DNA of 64,000 nucleotides from Proteocatella sp041738345 (GTDB taxonomy: Bacteria > Bacillota > Clostridia > Peptostreptococcales > Filifactoraceae), in contig JBGSPX010000059.1 of NCBI GenBank assembly GCA_041738345.1, positions 1-64,000 of the forward strand, in the 5' to 3' direction. The notes beneath the pieces were generated by a model. That model did not search any database. It worked only from the letters and a program-made list of their open reading frames with translations, and was not told the DNA's origin. The translations under genes were made by a program, and so were the position numbers. Shown piece after piece: positions 45,080-53,893 of this stretch; the first letter of the stretch is position 1; the number at the start of each line of letters is the position of its first letter.

Positions 45080-47161
45080 TTACTCAAAAATTGATTTTAC
45101 TGCTATAGCTATCTTTTTAAATATATTTCCAATTCTACCGATAACTGTACCATTATCTTTCTCAGCCGCAGCTTCAAGATCTTTGTTCTGCTTTTCAATA
45201 TCATCCTTACTTATCTCTTTGGTTCTAAGTATTACTTGAATACTCTCTGGAGTCTTGTTTTGAGCAGATGTAAATGATAATTTAACTGCCTCTGTATCTA
45301 TATTAAGCATATGATTTTCTTCCTCAGTATACTTATCCCATTCTTCATCAATTAAATCTCTAATCTCATTTTTAGCATTTCTTATCTTAGAAGTCTGCCC
45401 AAGCCCTTTAACCGATTTTTGAAGCGCATCCACAAGCCCCTCTATACTTTTTTTAGTTCCTACATCAAGCTGCTCTCCGCTTTTTTGAAGCATTGTTTCT
45501 GCTTCCTTTAAAAAAGCATGTGCATTATTTACACTTTCAACAGTGAGCTCAAGCATATCTTTTGCATCTCTTACCGCTTGTACTGCAATTGGTTCATTAT
45601 CATTTATAACCTTATTTAAATCTACTATTCCATCTATAACTTTTTTAGAAAGCTCTGCAATTTCACTTAACGTTTCATTGAGCGCCTTTGTATTTCCCAT
45701 AGTGCTCTTCATATCAGACGAATACTGATCCGCAGTAGACTTTAGTCCAGAAGCCGTAGCTCCAACACTCTGGAGTTCTGTCCCTATTTTTTGAATTCCA
45801 CCTGCAATTTCATCTAGAGGATTACTTGCAACTGCTAAAGAAAGTTTTGTTATACTTTCAGAATCCAAATCCGACTTACTCATACTAGTGTCCAAACTAC
45901 TTGATGCTTTTTTTAATATAGCAAAATCTTCATTTATAGCTTTTGAGAGTTCATTGTATTCATCTATATTTTTATTTAACATAGATACTGCATTTTTTTC
46001 CTCACTACTTCGCTTATGCACAGATGTACTTCTACTTCTTACCGTACTCATGTCATCTACCATATCCTGAAGTTCTCCAAAATTGCCATTTAAATCATCG
46101 AGTACTTTTTGAAGCTTTCCTAATTTATACTTAACTTCCTTAGTAGTGTCCACTATTAAGTTCACCTGCTTATTTACATCTACAATGAACTGTTCCTGTG
46201 CTTCTAAATGAGGTAGGAACTTTTCAAGTTGAACCGCACTATCACTTAAATTCTGAAGTGTTTTATCCGCCTTATCATAAACTCCTTTTTTTGAAGAACT
46301 TACAGTTTCCCTTGCGCCATCTAAATCCTTTAGCCCTTTAGCCGTAGTATCAAGACTGCTCTGCATACTTTCAAGTGTGTCTAACACTACATCAAGACTT
46401 GCATCCATAGCTTTTCTTGAATCTTCTATTTTTTCCTTAGTTTCCTTTAAATCCTTTATATCTGTAAGCTGTTCAAGCGTCGCAGGTATCATAAGAATTC
46501 CAAAGCCTGGAAATTCAAAATCCTCAGACCCGATTCTTACAATAAATTCATTTTCTTCCCCTGGAAGCCCCATAAATATAACTGCCTTTTTATTTCCTAC
46601 CGTTTGAAGTTGAGCCCCTGGAGCTTCGACACTCAAATTATCATCCATATCTATCATCGTAGCTACTTGAAGAAGCATATTATTTTTGTAATAAGCCGCA
46701 ATATTCTTGTTTGGAATCGTCTTGATTTTGATTTCAACAAGCCCATTTGCTCCTGCAAGCTCCTCTGCCCGTTTCTCTACTCCATTGAGCTTATAAGAAA
46801 CATCGAAGGTCCAAGGAAGCACTGTTTTTTGATTTTGAGGAACTGCTTCAAAATAGAATCTTGCTACATCTTCATCTAGCTTAAATACTACCTTCCCGTT
46901 ATTTACCTCAGGCTTAACAAAATTGGTCATATTAGTTATCTTTTGATAATTTCCAAAGTCTACTATTTCCTTTGCTCCATTTACACTATAACTTTTGACC
47001 ACACGAGTTTCCTCAAGTGAACCATAATAGTCCAAATTGACATACATAGATTCATCATGCTTAGGAGAAGGAGGCGCTGCATATACTGCCCCTTGAGAAA
47101 AACCCGAAATTACAATACTAAAAACAAGTACATTGGCTGCAAATTTCTTATATGACTTCAT
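45080..47161 (-). CDS. Secreted coiled-coil protein, partner of MMPL exporter
   Basis: A 693-residue exported protein: signal peptide (about 1-28), an N-terminal beta-rich domain (about 35-225, including VNLDYYGSLEET and SYSVNGAKEIVDFG), then about 400 residues of helical coiled coil (about 235-630). A short C-terminal region ends in a weakly hydrophobic amphipathic segment (GNIFKKIAIAVKSIF). It shares general architecture with YhgE/Pip-like proteins but lacks their membrane core. I do not recognise a named family. Its start overlaps the MMPL gene by 14 bases, so it is translationally coupled and probably acts in the same export complex. Confidence 0.78.
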   Translation of the reverse strand: MKSYKKFAANVLVFSIVISGFSQGAVYAAPPSPKHDESMYVNLDYYGSLEETRVVKSYSVNGAKEIVDFGNYQKITNMTNFVKPEVNNGKVVFKLDEDVARFYFEAVPQNQKTVLPWTFDVSYKLNGVEKRAEELAGANGLVEIKIKTIPNKNIAAYYKNNMLLQVATMIDMDDNLSVEAPGAQLQTVGNKKAVIFMGLPGEENEFIVRIGSEDFEFPGFGILMIPATLEQLTDIKDLKETKEKIEDSRKAMDASLDVVLDTLESMQSSLDTTAKGLKDLDGARETVSSSKKGVYDKADKTLQNLSDSAVQLEKFLPHLEAQEQFIVDVNKQVNLIVDTTKEVKYKLGKLQKVLDDLNGNFGELQDMVDDMSTVRSRSTSVHKRSSEEKNAVSMLNKNIDEYNELSKAINEDFAILKKASSSLDTSMSKSDLDSESITKLSLAVASNPLDEIAGGIQKIGTELQSVGATASGLKSTADQYSSDMKSTMGNTKALNETLSEIAELSKKVIDGIVDLNKVINDNEPIAVQAVRDAKDMLELTVESVNNAHAFLKEAETMLQKSGEQLDVGTKKSIEGLVDALQKSVKGLGQTSKIRNAKNEIRDLIDEEWDKYTEEENHMLNIDTEAVKLSFTSAQNKTPESIQVILRTKEISKDDIEKQNKDLEAAAEKDNGTVIGRIGNIFKKIAIAVKSIFE

Positions 47162-49301
47162 CTACATTCCCCTCCAACTCATTATTTTTCTTAGCTGTTC
47201 TTCTTCGCTTAATTCTAGCTCTTCTCTCATTTGATCTAGCCTGCTGCCTTTCTATCGGACCATCAAACATTGCAAGCAGTGCTGGCAATAGCGAAAGTAC
47301 CAGTACCATACTAAATAGTGCCCCTCTTCCGACAAGTCTTCCTATCTGTGATATCCCTTGAATAGTAGAGCTAAAGTAAAGCCCATATCCAACTACCGTA
47401 AGAATAGAGCCTGAAGTAAGCACCGAAAGTGCACTTCTGCTTATAGCCGCCTTTGCTGCCTGCTCTGGATTAAGCTTCTGTCTTGACTCAAGATAATGAT
47501 TAGTTAAAAGTATTGAATAATCTATCGTTGCCCCAAGTTGCAAACAACTAACGATTATATATCCTATATATAGCATAGTAGAGCCTATTATATAAGGAAG
47601 TGACATATTAAGATAAATCGCTATTTCTATTGGAATTATAACTATAATAGGAACTAATATTGATTTAAAAGTCACTGCTACTACAATTGCAACCCCTATC
47701 ATCGAGAGTATACTTACAAAATTATAATCTTTAGTAAGAATATTTTTAATATCAATAGTGGTAGGTGTCATCCCTACAATATATGAATCATCAGGATAAT
47801 ACTGCCTTATTTTAGCTTCAAGCTTCTCACTACACTCAAATGCAAAATCACTTTCTTGAACTGTATTCATAGATATAAGTATTCTTGCATATTTATCGGT
47901 TCTCATCTTATCTACAATTTCACTTGGAAGAAAATCTTCAGGAACTCCCGGTGGCAATTCTCCTGAAAGTGATTTCGCATAATTTATAAATTCGAAACTT
48001 TCTATATCCTCAGTAAGTTTTTTTTCAAGTACAGGAGAACCATTTGGTACAATCCCTATTACCATATTACTTCTTCCAAACACATCATCTATCACTTTAC
48101 AATCTTCATACACCTGTGTTCCTGGTCCAGCACCTAATGCATCGTCTCCATAAAGAAAATTGTTCATTCCCTGAGCGACATACGTTGGAATTGTAATAAA
48201 CAGTGAAACCACTATTATAAGCTTTCTTATTTTATACATCCTATTTCCTAAATGTTCAAAGGATGGCATAAAAGATCTATGGGCATATTTTTCGATACGT
48301 GCATTGTATCTTAAAATAAGTGTAGGCATAAGTAGCATTACCGTAGCTAAACTTACAACTATTCCTTTTGTGAGTACAAACCCCACATCCTTTCCCACAG
48401 TAAATTTCATAAGCGCAATTGCCAAGAAACCTACAATCGTAGTCGCCCCACTTGCAAGAATCGAGCTAGAAGAATCTTTTATCGCTTTTTCTAGTGCTGT
48501 ATGAATTTCCATTCCCGCTTCCTTATTAGCTGTAAACATATGTAACAGGAATATAGAATAATCCATAGAAACTGCAAGTTGCAAAATTGCTGCTGTTGCA
48601 AAAGTAAAGAATGATATACTCCCAAAAATTATATTACTCCCCATATTAATTATAATCGCTACTCCCATAACCACTATAAAAAGTATAGGTTCAAACCATG
48701 AAGTTGTAGTTATTGTAAGTATTGCAAAAATAATTACAAGCGCTATAGTCATTGCCATTGCAATCTCTTTTACTATAGTTTCCTGTCTAGATTTGTTACT
48801 TACCGCCGTTCCTGCAAAATATCCCTTATCTCCTACAATTTCATATATTTCATCCAAAGCTTTATGTGTAGTTTTATCTGAATCCCCATCTTCAAATACT
48901 ACATCAATTAGTGCATTTCCGTCCTTGTAAAACTCGTCTAAATCATCCATTTCCATAACAAAGGGCTGTGCCATATATATATCAGCTGTGGAGTCTACCC
49001 CCATAACCATATCTACTCCATCTACCCGAGCAATAGCATCTCTAATATTTTTAGCTTCATATATAGATACATTTTTTAACATTATTCTGGCCATTCCGGG
49101 ATATCCGAACTCGTCCTCCATAATATCAAGTGCCTGTTTTGATGGTGCAAACCCCGGAAGATACTCACTTAAATCATAATTTACCCCTACAAAGGGATAA
49201 CCTATTGCGCAAATAAGTAATAACGAAAGAAACCCTTTTTCAATTTTCTTTCCCTCATAGACAATAAAATGAATCACTTTATCAATGCCTAGATTTTTCA
49301 T
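47148..49301 (-). CDS. MMPL-type RND superfamily transporter
   Basis: A 717-residue membrane exporter of the MMPL/HAE3 branch, with 12 membrane segments in two repeats of 1+5 and extracytoplasmic domains after segments 1 and 7. The proton-relay Asp-Tyr pair is present twice: VSMDYSIFLLH in the first half (about residue 245) and ATIDYSILLTNH in the second (about 590). Relatives move lipids or hydrophobic compounds. The C-terminal tail is rich in Arg/Lys (RRARIKRRR). The ATG follows GGAGGCGG. A tetR gene is divergent and probably represses it. Confidence 0.92.
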   Translation of the reverse strand: MKNLGIDKVIHFIVYEGKKIEKGFLSLLLICAIGYPFVGVNYDLSEYLPGFAPSKQALDIMEDEFGYPGMARIMLKNVSIYEAKNIRDAIARVDGVDMVMGVDSTADIYMAQPFVMEMDDLDEFYKDGNALIDVVFEDGDSDKTTHKALDEIYEIVGDKGYFAGTAVSNKSRQETIVKEIAMAMTIALVIIFAILTITTTSWFEPILFIVVMGVAIIINMGSNIIFGSISFFTFATAAILQLAVSMDYSIFLLHMFTANKEAGMEIHTALEKAIKDSSSSILASGATTIVGFLAIALMKFTVGKDVGFVLTKGIVVSLATVMLLMPTLILRYNARIEKYAHRSFMPSFEHLGNRMYKIRKLIIVVSLFITIPTYVAQGMNNFLYGDDALGAGPGTQVYEDCKVIDDVFGRSNMVIGIVPNGSPVLEKKLTEDIESFEFINYAKSLSGELPPGVPEDFLPSEIVDKMRTDKYARILISMNTVQESDFAFECSEKLEAKIRQYYPDDSYIVGMTPTTIDIKNILTKDYNFVSILSMIGVAIVVAVTFKSILVPIIVIIPIEIAIYLNMSLPYIIGSTMLYIGYIIVSCLQLGATIDYSILLTNHYLESRQKLNPEQAAKAAISRSALSVLTSGSILTVVGYGLYFSSTIQGISQIGRLVGRGALFSMVLVLSLLPALLAMFDGPIERQQARSNERRARIKRRRTAKKNNELEGNVDEVI

Positions 49302-49348
49302 CTCCGCCTCCGTTAATAAACATCGTGTTGATTTTTCATCTGTTGTAT

Positions 49349-49377
49349 ATTATAATACTATTGTAAATATACTTCAA
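49349..49377 (-). promoter_or_regulatory. Promoter of the MMPL operon
   Basis: On the minus strand TTGAAG (49377-49372), 17-base spacer, perfect TATAAT (49354-49349); start codon 48 bases downstream. Confidence 0.75.
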
Positions 49378-49414
49378 TAAGCAGATAAATTGTTTCTGTT
49401 TATTATTCAACACA

Positions 49415-49443
49415 ATTAACATTTATGTCTATTAAGTGTTAAT
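49415..49443 (+). promoter_or_regulatory. Inverted repeat, candidate TetR operator
   Basis: ATTAACATTTA and TAAGTGTTAAT (one mismatch) are separated by seven bases, 22 bases before the tetR start. Additional AACA/TGTT half-sites lie at 49317-49331 and 49407-49414. Such a palindrome is the usual TetR-type operator form. Confidence 0.5.
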
Positions 49444-49464
49444 AAAACCTAGGAGAGTGAACTA

Positions 49465-50040
49465 ATGGAGATAAAAGAAGATCGAAGGATAAGAAGAACT
49501 AGAAATATATTAAAATCAAGCCTTGCAGAACTTATGAGCGAAAAAGACTTTAAAGATATTACCGTAAAAGATATTGCTGAAAGAGCAGATGTAAATAGAG
49601 GCACATTTTACCTTCACTATAAAGATACCTATGACCTTTTAGAAAAAATAGAAGATGAAATCATTCTTGAATTTCAAGCAATGATAGATATGTATCGTCC
49701 AAAAATAACTATGACTACACTACTTCCAATATTAGACCCTGTAGCGGACTATATTCTAAAAAATAAAACTATATGCTTTAGCCTATTTGAAAATCAGTCA
49801 AATAATAATTTTCTAAACAAATTCAGAAGCTTAATTACTGAAAATGGAACTGCGTTTATATCTGACAAATTTCCAAACTACAACAAAGATATCTATGAAT
49901 ACTATATAACCTTTATAAGCTTTGGAATACTTGGCCAAATAAAACACTGGTCTGAAACCAATTTTAAACTTCCAAAAAAAGACTTAGTAGCCATGGTAGA
50001 TAAAATAATTACAAGTGCTGCTAACAGTGTACTTTCATAA
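49465..50040 (+). CDS. TetR/AcrR family transcriptional regulator
   Basis: A 191-residue one-component repressor. The N-terminal helix-turn-helix (about 10-55) is typical: RRTRNILKSSLAELM, ITVKDIAERADVNRGTFYLHYKD. The C-terminal ligand-binding domain is all-helical and resembles the TetR_C_7/C_33 type found in Firmicute regulators of MMPL or YhgE-like genes. It is divergent from the MMPL operon, 163 bases apart, with a palindrome just upstream of its own start. It probably represses both genes until an inducer binds. The ATG follows TAGGAGAG. Confidence 0.92.
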   Translation: MEIKEDRRIRRTRNILKSSLAELMSEKDFKDITVKDIAERADVNRGTFYLHYKDTYDLLEKIEDEIILEFQAMIDMYRPKITMTTLLPILDPVADYILKNKTICFSLFENQSNNNFLNKFRSLITENGTAFISDKFPNYNKDIYEYYITFISFGILGQIKHWSETNFKLPKKDLVAMVDKIITSAANSVLS

Positions 50041-50047
50041 CACAAAA

Positions 50048-50090
50048 AGACCGTATACACTGAAAATCCAGTCCTATACGGTCTCTTATT
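50048..50090. terminator. Bidirectional terminator between tetR and DUF1292 gene
   Basis: A 10-bp stem AGACCGTATA/TATACGGTCT with an inner ACTG/CAGT. It separates the convergent genes, and short A and T runs flank it. Confidence 0.75.
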
Positions 50091-50102
50091 ATCTGTTTTT
50101 AC

Positions 50103-50399
50103 TTAGTCTTCTCTTTCAAAATCTTCGTCTCCGAAAATTTCCCAAAAAGCTTCAGTAACTTTTTCAAACTCTACATCATCTTCTATATTTTGAAGATCTA
50201 TCTCATCATTTTCAAGCTCTGCATACCTGTAGATAAGTACTCTATCATCATTTTCAGGCACTAAAGCAATATATTCACTACCCTCAACTTCAAATATTCC
50301 TATAACCTCACAAGCAACTTCTTCGCCATCTTCAAGTATAAGATTTAGAACTATCGGCTCTTCCTCTTCAAAATCATTTTTAAATTCCATATCGCTCAT
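50103..50399 (-). CDS. DUF1292 domain-containing protein
   Basis: A 98-residue, very acidic protein of the DUF1292 (YrzB) family of unknown function. It has the typical core FEVEGSEYIALVPENDDRVLIYRY and an acidic C-terminal tail. In many Firmicutes yrzB lies with ruvX/alaS; here it stands alone between tetR and nrdJ. The ATG follows GGGAGG by eight bases. It is a small cytoplasmic protein with no membrane segments. Confidence 0.88.
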   Translation of the reverse strand: MSDMEFKNDFEEEEPIVLNLILEDGEEVACEVIGIFEVEGSEYIALVPENDDRVLIYRYAELENDEIDLQNIEDDVEFEKVTEAFWEIFGDEDFERED

Positions 50400-50478
50400 A
50401 TGTGTGCCTCCCTAATTTCATTTTAAAATATAACTTTCTACAATTATATCTCAAATAAGCCTTTGAGTAAATACTTTT

Positions 50479-52824
50479 CTATCTTACAGGACAAATGCCA
50501 TTTTCACAGCCGTCATTTTCAAGTTCATATTCCTCTTCTTTTGTCTCATATTTACTTATAAGCGATGGTATAAATGGCTTCATTTCTAGCTTACGCTTTT
50601 TATACTCTTCTTCAGATATTGATTCATAAGGCATAAGTTCATAGAATGCATCGTTAAGTGGAATAAACGATACTGCTACTATTTTATTCCAGTTATTCCA
50701 TACAAACTCTTCCACATCTTCCCACTCATCTTCTCTTACATGCACTGTGATAGAACAGTTATGGTCTACATAATTTTCCATAAACATGATATAATTCTCA
50801 AGTTGTTCAATAGCTGTTATATCATACTTAGTTCTCCCATCTGGAGCCTTTACTGGAAACTCTACAACCTTAGTTGCTGCAGTTTCCATCTCCTGACCTA
50901 CCTCTGGAAAAACAGGATATTTCAGTTCTTCGCATACCTTAAGCAGCGGATCACTCGATGAAATCCTAACTCTCCTCACAAAATAAGGCGAATGAGAATA
51001 ATGTACTCCACTTGAAACTGTAGGAAGCTGTGAAAGTGTCCCTTCAGGCTTTACTGTAGTGACTAAAATCGGTACATTCTGCCCAAGCTCTTTCGCATAC
51101 TCATCAGCCGCATCTCTTGCCGCTTTTCTAAGCTCTCTTAAGATGTGAGCCTCGTCTTCACGCGTAATTCCCGTAATATTTACCATGTCTTGCCAGCCTG
51201 TAAGTGAACACCCTAGAAGTCTATCACGTTTTTGTGTTTTATCCCATTCAGGAAGCTCTAGCTCTAGCATCGTCATTCTATAACCTGCTCTTGCTGAAAG
51301 TTTTTGAGCTTTTAAAAGTTCTTCCTTTTGAAGTACTCCATCCTTTACAAAAGCCATCACATTTATAGTAGTCAGGTTGCATACCCCTTTAGAATCTAGA
51401 AGTATCTCTCCACATGGATTTACACCTTTCATATTAGGTCTTCTTTGAGATGCTGCCTCATGATTTATAAATCCTGGTTCCCCGGAATATCTCATACGCT
51501 CTAATTGCAGATGAAGCTCTTTTCGTGAAGGTTTGCTTGTAAAATAAATTGAATTATTACTCATCTGTCTGTGTGCAATTTCTTGATTTATTTGCCACTT
51601 GTTATTTTCAAAAGTATAAAGCTCACTCTTGGCATTTATAGCTTCTTTGTCATTTTGATCAATTATAACCATCTCTGCCGTACGTCTAACTCCACCTACT
51701 ACGACATTTTCTCCAATTATATTTGCTATATCCATGCAATCTACAGAAGTAAGTCTTACCTTCTTCTGGCTTATGCTGAGCGCTCGTTTTTTGATAACTT
51801 TATCTATTTTTCTAAACATATTTTTAAGACTTTCGTGACCACTTGCAGTTCCACCAAATTTTATTAAACGTTCGCCTTTTTCTCTAACGTTAGAATAATC
51901 TATAAAAATATTTCTGATGCCTCTATAATTATGCTCTGTAATCAGATCAAAATAGAAAGAAAGTGATTCAATCCAGCCTTCCTTAGAGTCACCTACAATT
52001 ATTTCACAGCTATCATCCGCAAAAAAATTAAGTGATGTATTCTCAAGTCTTTCAAACTTAAGCTTCGAAGTATAATCTTGATGAATTATAGTATAATCAG
52101 TTCTTACCTTAGGCATTCCCGCAACATCTTCATCAAGAACTCTCACACCAACTCCACAGCCAAGCATAAGTAGGTAAAATAAATCTTTAAATGATTTGAA
52201 CGAATCTATTACTTCAAACGCACAATTAAAGTTTGCTAGAGGATAATTCTTACTTACTTCAGTGTTCCCTATCCAAAAAGTTCTTCCAGATAAAAACTGT
52301 CTTAAATTAAATACATTATCATATAATGCTTCTGCTTCTTCTTTTGTCGTAGGAGCAATAGAAGTATTGTATTCCACCGCACGCTTAACCGTTTCATACC
52401 AGTACTCACGTCTACCTTCACTATTTAAAAATCTTGAGTAAGTTCTGTAAAATACAAAACTTCCAAGTTCTCCCATAGGTGCCATACTATGTTTATAAGT
52501 GCTGATGAAATCTTCAGTCAAATGTGTATTTTCTTCTTTCCTATTTATTCTAGATCTATCTCGTTCCGCTCTATATATTATATAACGCTTTGCGGCATCT
52601 TTCCTTATCGAGTCCATAAGTAGCATTTCCACCATATCTTGAATATCCTCGATATGTATGATATCTTGTTCTTTTTCAAACTCTTTCTCTATCTTACTTG
52701 CAATTTCTGATGCTAAAATAGTATCTACGCCATCAAGCGTTTCTGCCATAGCTTTTTCTATAGCCCGCTTTATTTTAGATGCATCAAACTCCACCAAGGA
52801 CTTATTACGTTTTTCTACCTTCAT
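50479..52824 (-). CDS. nrdJ: Adenosylcobalamin-dependent ribonucleotide reductase (class II)
   Basis: Reduces ribonucleotides to deoxyribonucleotides using coenzyme B12, with no oxygen need or inhibition. An ATP-cone (about 2-90) precedes the catalytic barrel. C201 in NFNCAF and the radical-site C471 with E473 in NPCGEI are present, and the C-terminal CENGIC (C773, C778) is the reducing-equivalent shuttle. The 781-residue form resembles monomeric RTPR-type enzymes. I start at ATG 52824, ten bases after AAAGGA; the ATG at 52851 lacks a ribosome site. The upstream region has NrdR-like and DnaA-like boxes but no cobalamin riboswitch that I can recognise. Confidence 0.93.
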   Translation of the reverse strand: MKVEKRNKSLVEFDASKIKRAIEKAMAETLDGVDTILASEIASKIEKEFEKEQDIIHIEDIQDMVEMLLMDSIRKDAAKRYIIYRAERDRSRINRKEENTHLTEDFISTYKHSMAPMGELGSFVFYRTYSRFLNSEGRREYWYETVKRAVEYNTSIAPTTKEEAEALYDNVFNLRQFLSGRTFWIGNTEVSKNYPLANFNCAFEVIDSFKSFKDLFYLLMLGCGVGVRVLDEDVAGMPKVRTDYTIIHQDYTSKLKFERLENTSLNFFADDSCEIIVGDSKEGWIESLSFYFDLITEHNYRGIRNIFIDYSNVREKGERLIKFGGTASGHESLKNMFRKIDKVIKKRALSISQKKVRLTSVDCMDIANIIGENVVVGGVRRTAEMVIIDQNDKEAINAKSELYTFENNKWQINQEIAHRQMSNNSIYFTSKPSRKELHLQLERMRYSGEPGFINHEAASQRRPNMKGVNPCGEILLDSKGVCNLTTINVMAFVKDGVLQKEELLKAQKLSARAGYRMTMLELELPEWDKTQKRDRLLGCSLTGWQDMVNITGITREDEAHILRELRKAARDAADEYAKELGQNVPILVTTVKPEGTLSQLPTVSSGVHYSHSPYFVRRVRISSSDPLLKVCEELKYPVFPEVGQEMETAATKVVEFPVKAPDGRTKYDITAIEQLENYIMFMENYVDHNCSITVHVREDEWEDVEEFVWNNWNKIVAVSFIPLNDAFYELMPYESISEEEYKKRKLEMKPFIPSLISKYETKEEEYELENDGCENGICPVR

Positions 52825-52875
52825 GTTTAAAATTTCCTTTCCGTTGAACATTATTACAAAAGATAACTTTTATGT

Positions 52876-52884
52876 ATTATACCA
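52876..52884 (-). promoter_or_regulatory. Extended -10 promoter of nrdJ
   Basis: The minus strand reads TGgTATAAT about 50 bases before the nrdJ start. The NrdR-like box 1 directly abuts the hexamer on its upstream side. Confidence 0.65.
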
Positions 52885-52897
52885 CAATATATTGTGT
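52882..52897. promoter_or_regulatory. NrdR-like box 1
   Basis: CCACAATATATTGTGT matches the NrdR palindrome consensus (ACACWATATATWGTGT type) with one outer difference. It occupies the -10/-35 spacer of the nrdJ promoter. Confidence 0.75.
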
Positions 52898-52921
52898 TCT
52901 AAAAGTATTTTATTTCAAAAA

Positions 52922-52937
52922 ACACCATATATTGTGT
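52922..52937. promoter_or_regulatory. NrdR-like box 2
   Basis: ACACCATATATTGTGT lies 40 bases from box 1, close to an integral number of helical turns, the usual arrangement for paired NrdR boxes. Confidence 0.75.
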
Positions 52938-53030
52938 ACCTTTTCATTCCCAACGAGTTCAAGACTTATCCCCTAGTTATGTACAGCTTTTTCCTTTTTA
53001 CCCCCATTTTCATACAACTTGTTAACACAT

Positions 53031-53081
53031 TGTGCATAACTTATCCATAAGTTGTCCACAATATCCACAATTTTATCCACA
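53031..53081. promoter_or_regulatory. Cluster of five DnaA-box-like 9-mers
   Basis: TTATGCACA (minus, 53031-53039), TTATCCATA (53041-53049), TTGTCCACA (53052-53060), ATATCCACA (53061-53069) and TTATCCACA (53073-53081). The first and last are exact to TTATNCACA; the others differ at one position. An AT-rich stretch of about 70 bases follows. Confidence 0.65.
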
Positions 53082-53116
53082 TGTCAATATTTATAATAGA
53101 TATTTTTTATAAATTA

Positions 53117-53125
53117 TGATAAAAT
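53117..53125 (+). promoter_or_regulatory. Extended -10 promoter of the HAD gene
   Basis: TGaTAAAAT, 29 bases before the start codon at 53154, within the AT-rich stretch beside the DnaA-like boxes. Confidence 0.4.
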
Positions 53126-53153
53126 AAATAAAACATTCAGCGGAGGTAGCCAC

Positions 53154-53888
53154 ATGGAAAAAAAGAGAATTGCAGCATTTTTTGATATAGATGGAACTAT
53201 ATTTAGAGATTCACTAATGGTAGCCCACTTTATCAAGATGAGAGAGTTTCAAATTATAGATGACTCCAAATGGCATGTGCAACTTCACATGTCTGGAGAA
53301 ATATGGAAAAAAAGACGTTCTGACTATGACACTTACCTTGATTCGCTGTCCACAGCATATGTCGATTCATTAACCGGTGTATCTTATGCCGATGTTATGT
53401 TTGCCGCAAGACATGTAATCCAAAACCGCGCAGATGAAGTCTATAAATTTACTAAAAATAGAATAAAACATCACAAAAAACATAATCACCTAGTGATATT
53501 TATTTCTGGAAGCCCTGATTTTTTGGTAAGACAAATGGCTAAAGTTTGGAAAGCTGATGTCTATAGGGGAAGTGCATATGAATTTTCCCATGGACTGTTT
53601 ACTGGAAAAATAATCCCTATGTGGGACTCAGTGAGCAAAAAGAATGCAATAAATAATCTTGTAGAAAGCTATAATATAGATTTAGAGAATAGCTTTGCTT
53701 ATGGAGATACCAACGGAGATTTTAGTATGTTAAAAAGCGTTGGTAATCCTTTTGCTATAAATCCAGCAAGAGAACTGCTCGAAAATATAAAACAAGACCC
53801 CGTGCTTAAAGAAAAAGCTACGATTATAATCGAAAGAAAAGACGTAATATATAGAGTTTATCCAGATGTGGATATAGATGTCGATTGA
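53154..53888 (+). CDS. HAD superfamily phosphatase (subfamily IB, SerB-like)
   Basis: A 244-residue cytoplasmic phosphohydrolase of the HAD-IB type. Motif I DIDGTIF (about 11-17) holds the nucleophile Asp and the acid Asp. A helical cap follows (about 20-100). Motif II is ISGSPD (about 120), and motif IV is YGDTNGDF near 185. Relatives act on phosphoserine or lysolipid phosphates; the substrate is unclear. The ATG follows GGAGG by seven bases. It is divergent from nrdJ and shares the DnaA-box region. Confidence 0.88.
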   Translation: MEKKRIAAFFDIDGTIFRDSLMVAHFIKMREFQIIDDSKWHVQLHMSGEIWKKRRSDYDTYLDSLSTAYVDSLTGVSYADVMFAARHVIQNRADEVYKFTKNRIKHHKKHNHLVIFISGSPDFLVRQMAKVWKADVYRGSAYEFSHGLFTGKIIPMWDSVSKKNAINNLVESYNIDLENSFAYGDTNGDFSMLKSVGNPFAINPARELLENIKQDPVLKEKATIIIERKDVIYRVYPDVDIDVD

Positions 53889-53893
53889 AAAGC

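Noticed and set aside
53031..53153. DnaA-box cluster plus AT-rich stretch considered as the chromosomal origin
   Set aside because: No dnaA, dnaN, recF or gyr genes are adjacent, as expected for a Firmicute oriC. Promoter control or DnaA titration is more likely; kept only as a finding.
52852..53153. Cobalamin riboswitch upstream of nrdJ
   Set aside because: No B12-box-like conserved core was seen; the region is instead filled by NrdR-like and DnaA-like sites.
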